Shown here: positions 8,181 through 10,415 of the stretch, in pieces
Layout of the letters: each line of letters begins with the position of its first letter
Numbering within the stretch: the first letter of the stretch is position 1
Assembly: GCA_003024985.2 (NCBI GenBank)
Contig: PXIH01S0027046.1
Strand: one strand, 5' to 3'
Source: Euperipatoides rowelli
Taxonomy: Eukaryota > Onychophora > Udeonychophora > Euonychophora > Peripatopsidae
DNA: 10,415 bases
Translations under genes and position numbers: made by a program
The notes under the pieces: model-generated
What the model was told of the DNA's origin: nothing
What the model saw: the letters and a program-made list of their open reading frames with translations, nothing else
Databases searched by the model: none

Positions 8181-8236
8181 TAAATGACAACTACAGTAGC
8201 CTATGTTTATAGTTGTGAAATAGAAAAAAAAAAAAA
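8181..8236 (+). other. LINE 3' UTR with AATAAA, hairpin and poly(A) tail
   Basis: AATAAA at 8179-8184 overlaps the double stop codon and lies about 40 bases before an A13 run at 8224-8236. Between them ACAACTA (8187-8193) can pair with TAGTTGT (8210-8216) over a 16-base loop. In some LINEs a 3' stem-loop is recognised by the reverse transcriptase; that role is inferred here. The perfect A13 defines the 3' end of the element and its plus-strand orientation. Confidence 0.7.
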
Positions 8237-8239
8237 TAA

Positions 8240-8247
8240 TAATTTCA
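8240..8247. repeat. Candidate 3' target-site duplication
   Basis: TAATTTCA matches 1988-1995 exactly and lies just beyond the A tail, separated by TAA that could be impure tail. It supports a single insertion spanning about 1996-8236, but the length is at the limit of chance. Confidence 0.35.
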
Positions 8248-8673
8248 GGATTTAGTTGAATTACAGCTATAATTTTGAATTTTGTTTCATTAGCTCTACT
8301 CTCTCCTATACTTTAGTGTGTTATTTAAACTTTTTTTTTTTTATAAGCATAAACATGTGAACGACAATGCTAACTGCAGTTGTTTTATATGAGCTATCAA
8401 TCTTCCAGGACTGTCAACATTGGGACCTATTCCAAGCATGCAATCCACTGTGAGTGTTTACCTTAGATCATAAATAGACGAGAATAACTGACTTCTTGCA
8501 TTACCTATGAATAATTAATTTGAAGTGGTACCCTTTTCAATCAAAAGAATTATTAGGTCATTTAATCAAACTTTGTTCTCTTATTCACCCCAGACTAAAT
8601 TAATTTATAGCACTGAAAGACCCTTTACACCGAAGTTCAGTTAAGTTAAAACAATGACAGTTGATATAATCAC

Positions 8674-8689
8674 TTTTTTTTTTTTTTTT
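8674..8689. repeat. T16 homopolymer
   Basis: An uninterrupted run of 16 T. It directly abuts TTTATT, which reads AATAAA on the minus strand, so it could be the tail of a minus-strand retrocopy lying to its right. I see no body of such a copy and treat it as a simple homopolymer. Confidence 0.7.
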
Positions 8690-9169
8690 ATTTAAGCACC
8701 GATTTTGCAGTTTATAGAGCAGAGGGCTGTCGAGAACTTACGGTACATTAGCTAATCCTGTTTTGGTTTTTAGTAAATATAGACGCAGGCTGCTGAAGGC
8801 TATTTTCTAATTTTATGTTGCAGTAAGTTATAAGCTTCTGTTTTACATTTTGCATCGCTAGTTTACCCATATTCTATTTATTTATGAATAATACATAAAC
8901 AATGGCTCAATATAAAATAGGGTATAGTAACTTGTTTATGTAAAACATCTGATGGGAGTGATGACTTATACAACACCGGTAGGCCTTCACTAATACTTTT
9001 ATTCCTTTAATTTACCTTTAAATAGTTATAATCCACTTCAACTTGGCAATATAATAGGTTAAAATATTTATAAAAGACCAACCAAACTTTACACTTATTA
9101 GGCAGTAAGTCACATAACATAAACAGGTAAAATAAATAAGGCCTAAGGCAGGTTAGGATAACGTTGCAT

Positions 9170-9213
9170 TTTTCTAATTGTAATAAATACAGTACATTAT
9201 TGCAATTAGAAAA
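9170..9213. repeat. Inverted repeat, 11-bp perfect stem extendable to 17
   Basis: TTTTCTAATTG at 9170-9180 is the exact reverse complement of CAATTAGAAAA at 9203-9213. The stem continues inward through one T-G pair and five A/T pairs, leaving a 10-base loop at 9187-9196. It may be a remnant of a small palindromic repeat or chance in AT-rich DNA. It is not long or GC-rich enough to call a microRNA precursor. Confidence 0.65.
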
Positions 9214-9802
9214 TCATTAAAAAATAGAATAAACACTATTAAAAAGATGTCCCTAATTTTTAATTCCAAAAAGATACTGTACTTACAATCAAGATGAAGA
9301 AGTCCCACAAGTACCAGAAATATAAATATTACAATAATAAAGATTTAAGTCACATGGAAGCGCCATGCCGTATTTGTGTATTGCATCACTAGAAAATGTG
9401 TTAGGTTTACAACAGCAGTTTAGATTTTAACTAAACACGTGATCAAATGATTTCTACCAGTAAAAGGTTACTGCAATATTATATACTTCAATGTTAGGGG
9501 TTCGGGTAATGATAAAACAATTCACCAGGTGGCGATATCATTGACTGTAGCCAGTAGAGTATTTCTAGTTATTATGTTATTTACTTTAATTTATATTTTA
9601 AACTTTTACAATTATTTTGTTTTATTACAAATTATTCAAATATTTGCACACCAGGTGATATTCCATGTCCTTTCACCATTGTTAAAGCATATTTCAAAAT
9701 ATAATTTAAAATAAATAATATAGAAAATTTAATAAAATTTACAGAGGTATAGTATATAATAGAATAATAGAGAAATAATGAGTTTAGTCTGCATAAAATT
9801 GA

Positions 9803-9818
9803 AAATAAATAAATAAAT
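9803..9818. repeat. (AAAT)4 microsatellite
   Basis: Four uninterrupted AAAT units. Confidence 0.8.
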
Positions 9819-10331
9819 GTAATCATCCAAGCAATTTATTTGTATTGTTCCTAAATATAACTCTGGATACAGAAATCAATTGTAAAGCAAAAAGTAGTTA
9901 TTTAGGCTTTCAAAATGTCCAGACATGCTAAAAATAGGTAAAATCTACTGCATATTGGTATCAAAACTAATATTTAAAGTTACTTCAAATTCCAGGAAAT
10001 AATGTTTTTTTTTTGCATTTAATTTATTTGCAGATTTTTTTTTTTTAAGTAAAAATATTTATCATTTATGTATTGTTTAAATATAATATTTTATTATTCA
10101 TTATATTAGGGTATATAGCATAATAAACATTATTATTGTTATTGTAATTATTATTATTGTAATTTAAATTTTGGTGTTTCTTTTATTATTGTAATTATTT
10201 AAAAAAAATAGTGTTTTCAAGCATAGGTGTTCTTGTAGGTTCTATCTTGAGATAAGCTTTACAATAAAGAAAGGAAGAAAAAAAAAGTAAAAGTTAAAAA
10301 AAAAAAATTAGGCCCACAATATTGGAATATG

Positions 10332-10349
10332 ATTATTATTATTATTATT
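10332..10349. repeat. (ATT)6 microsatellite
   Basis: Six uninterrupted ATT units, within a wider ATT/ATTGT-rich zone that begins near 10120 (ATTATTATTGTTATTGTAATT and variants). Confidence 0.85.
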
Positions 10350-10415
10350 TCGGGTTTTATTGATATAAACAAATTGTAGGAAAAATACAACTAATTTACT
10401 AATGACCCTAGCCCA

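Larger units (their letters stand above)
1996..8236 (+). mobile_element. Dead non-LTR (LINE) retrotransposon, APE type, with internal ORF2 duplication
   Basis: The order of parts is that of an autonomous non-LTR retrotransposon: leader, ORF1 with CCHC knuckle, ORF2 with APE endonuclease, reverse transcriptase and C-terminal CCHC motif, short 3' UTR and poly(A). There are no LTRs, protease or integrase. Endonuclease signatures (INVKGLNS, IQETRL, GDFN) and RT signatures (RPISLSNLDAKIFS, CDIRGAFDSVSH, AQGSVLS, then a GGLGL stretch) are readable but scattered over several frames. Without the extra ORF2 copy and junction the element would be about 4.6 kb, a normal size. The RPISL...DAKIF block and the C-terminal zinc motif recall L1/Tx1-like and related clades, but I do not assign a clade. 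The 5' boundary at 1996 is inferred from the candidate target-site duplication and the composition change; the 3' end is set by the A tail. If the N at 4774 hides a join, this could be two overlapping copies rather than one element. Confidence 0.9.
8237..10415. other. AT-rich 3' flank, no gene seen
   Basis: I find no ATG-initiated frame with recognisable content and no RNA gene. The stretch holds T12 at 8331-8342, T16 at 8674-8689, a hairpin at 9170-9213, an (AAAT)4 tract at 9803-9818, purine-rich A runs at about 10261-10308 and ATT-rich repeats from about 10120 to 10350. The open frames at 9529-9714 (plus) and 9632-9826 (minus) overlap each other, are hydrophobic only because of AT-rich codons, and resemble nothing I know. 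Confidence 0.6.

Noticed and set aside
4877-8236. Second ORF2 copy as an independent 5'-truncated LINE insertion inside the first
   Set aside because: No target-site duplication is visible between the bases before 4877 and those after 8236, and the remainder of the first copy does not reappear after the A tail. It is not excluded, because the N at 4774 may hide missing sequence.
9523-9657. CACCAGGTG occurring twice, at 9523-9531 and 9649-9657
   Set aside because: It is a short E-box-like word with no promoter or gene nearby and no similarity outside the nine bases; probably chance.
9529-9714. Plus-strand hydrophobic open frame (and the overlapping minus-strand one at 9632-9826)
   Set aside because: The plus-strand frame starts at GTG. 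The hydrophobicity follows from AT-rich codons, and the two frames overlap on opposite strands with no supporting features.
1-10415. tRNA, rRNA, CRISPR arrays, bacterial operons, riboswitches
   Set aside because: I saw no cloverleaf, rRNA core, regularly spaced repeat array or ribosome-binding-site-led gene cluster. The content is typical of animal nuclear DNA.

Overview
The window looks like AT-rich nuclear DNA of an animal, most likely an invertebrate. It has long intergenic stretches, many A/T homopolymers and short microsatellites, no bacterial gene organisation, and recurring TAGGCCTA-like words. The species cannot be named from the sequence. Single N bases at 1717 and 4774 mark ambiguous positions or joins in the assembly.

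Layout. Positions 1-1995 are mostly non-coding flank. They hold a small GC-richer direct/inverted repeat cluster (258-318) and a minus-strand open frame (831-1178) built on an imperfect tandem repeat whose periods are multiples of three; it is possibly an exon, at low confidence. About 1996-8236 is one large, dead, plus-strand non-LTR (LINE) retrotransposon. In order it has a 5' leader, a broken ORF1 with a CCHC zinc knuckle, a first truncated copy of the ORF2 5' half (3225-4773), a foreign-looking 100-base junction beginning with an N, a second copy of ORF2 running from the endonuclease start to the C-terminal zinc knuckle (4877-8180), a short 3' UTR with AATAAA and a hairpin, and an A13 tail. 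A candidate 8-bp target-site duplication flanks the whole unit. From 8237 to 10415 there is AT-rich flank with microsatellites and one good hairpin, and no gene I can support.

How the parts worked together. In a live element, ORF1 would be a nucleic-acid-binding protein that packages the RNA. ORF2 would nick the target with its APE-type endonuclease (QETRL, GDFN and the C-terminal D-H motif) and prime reverse transcription from the 3' end. Here both are broken by frameshifts, stops and deletions, including loss of the Y-x-D-D catalytic box of the reverse transcriptase.

I found no undescribed functional system. The most instructive structures are mutational scars: a template-switch-like 21-base in-frame insertion that makes a 44-base palindrome in ORF1, a 1.5-kb ORF2 duplication with both shared and private lesions, and a 29-bp tandem duplication private to the second ORF2 copy.
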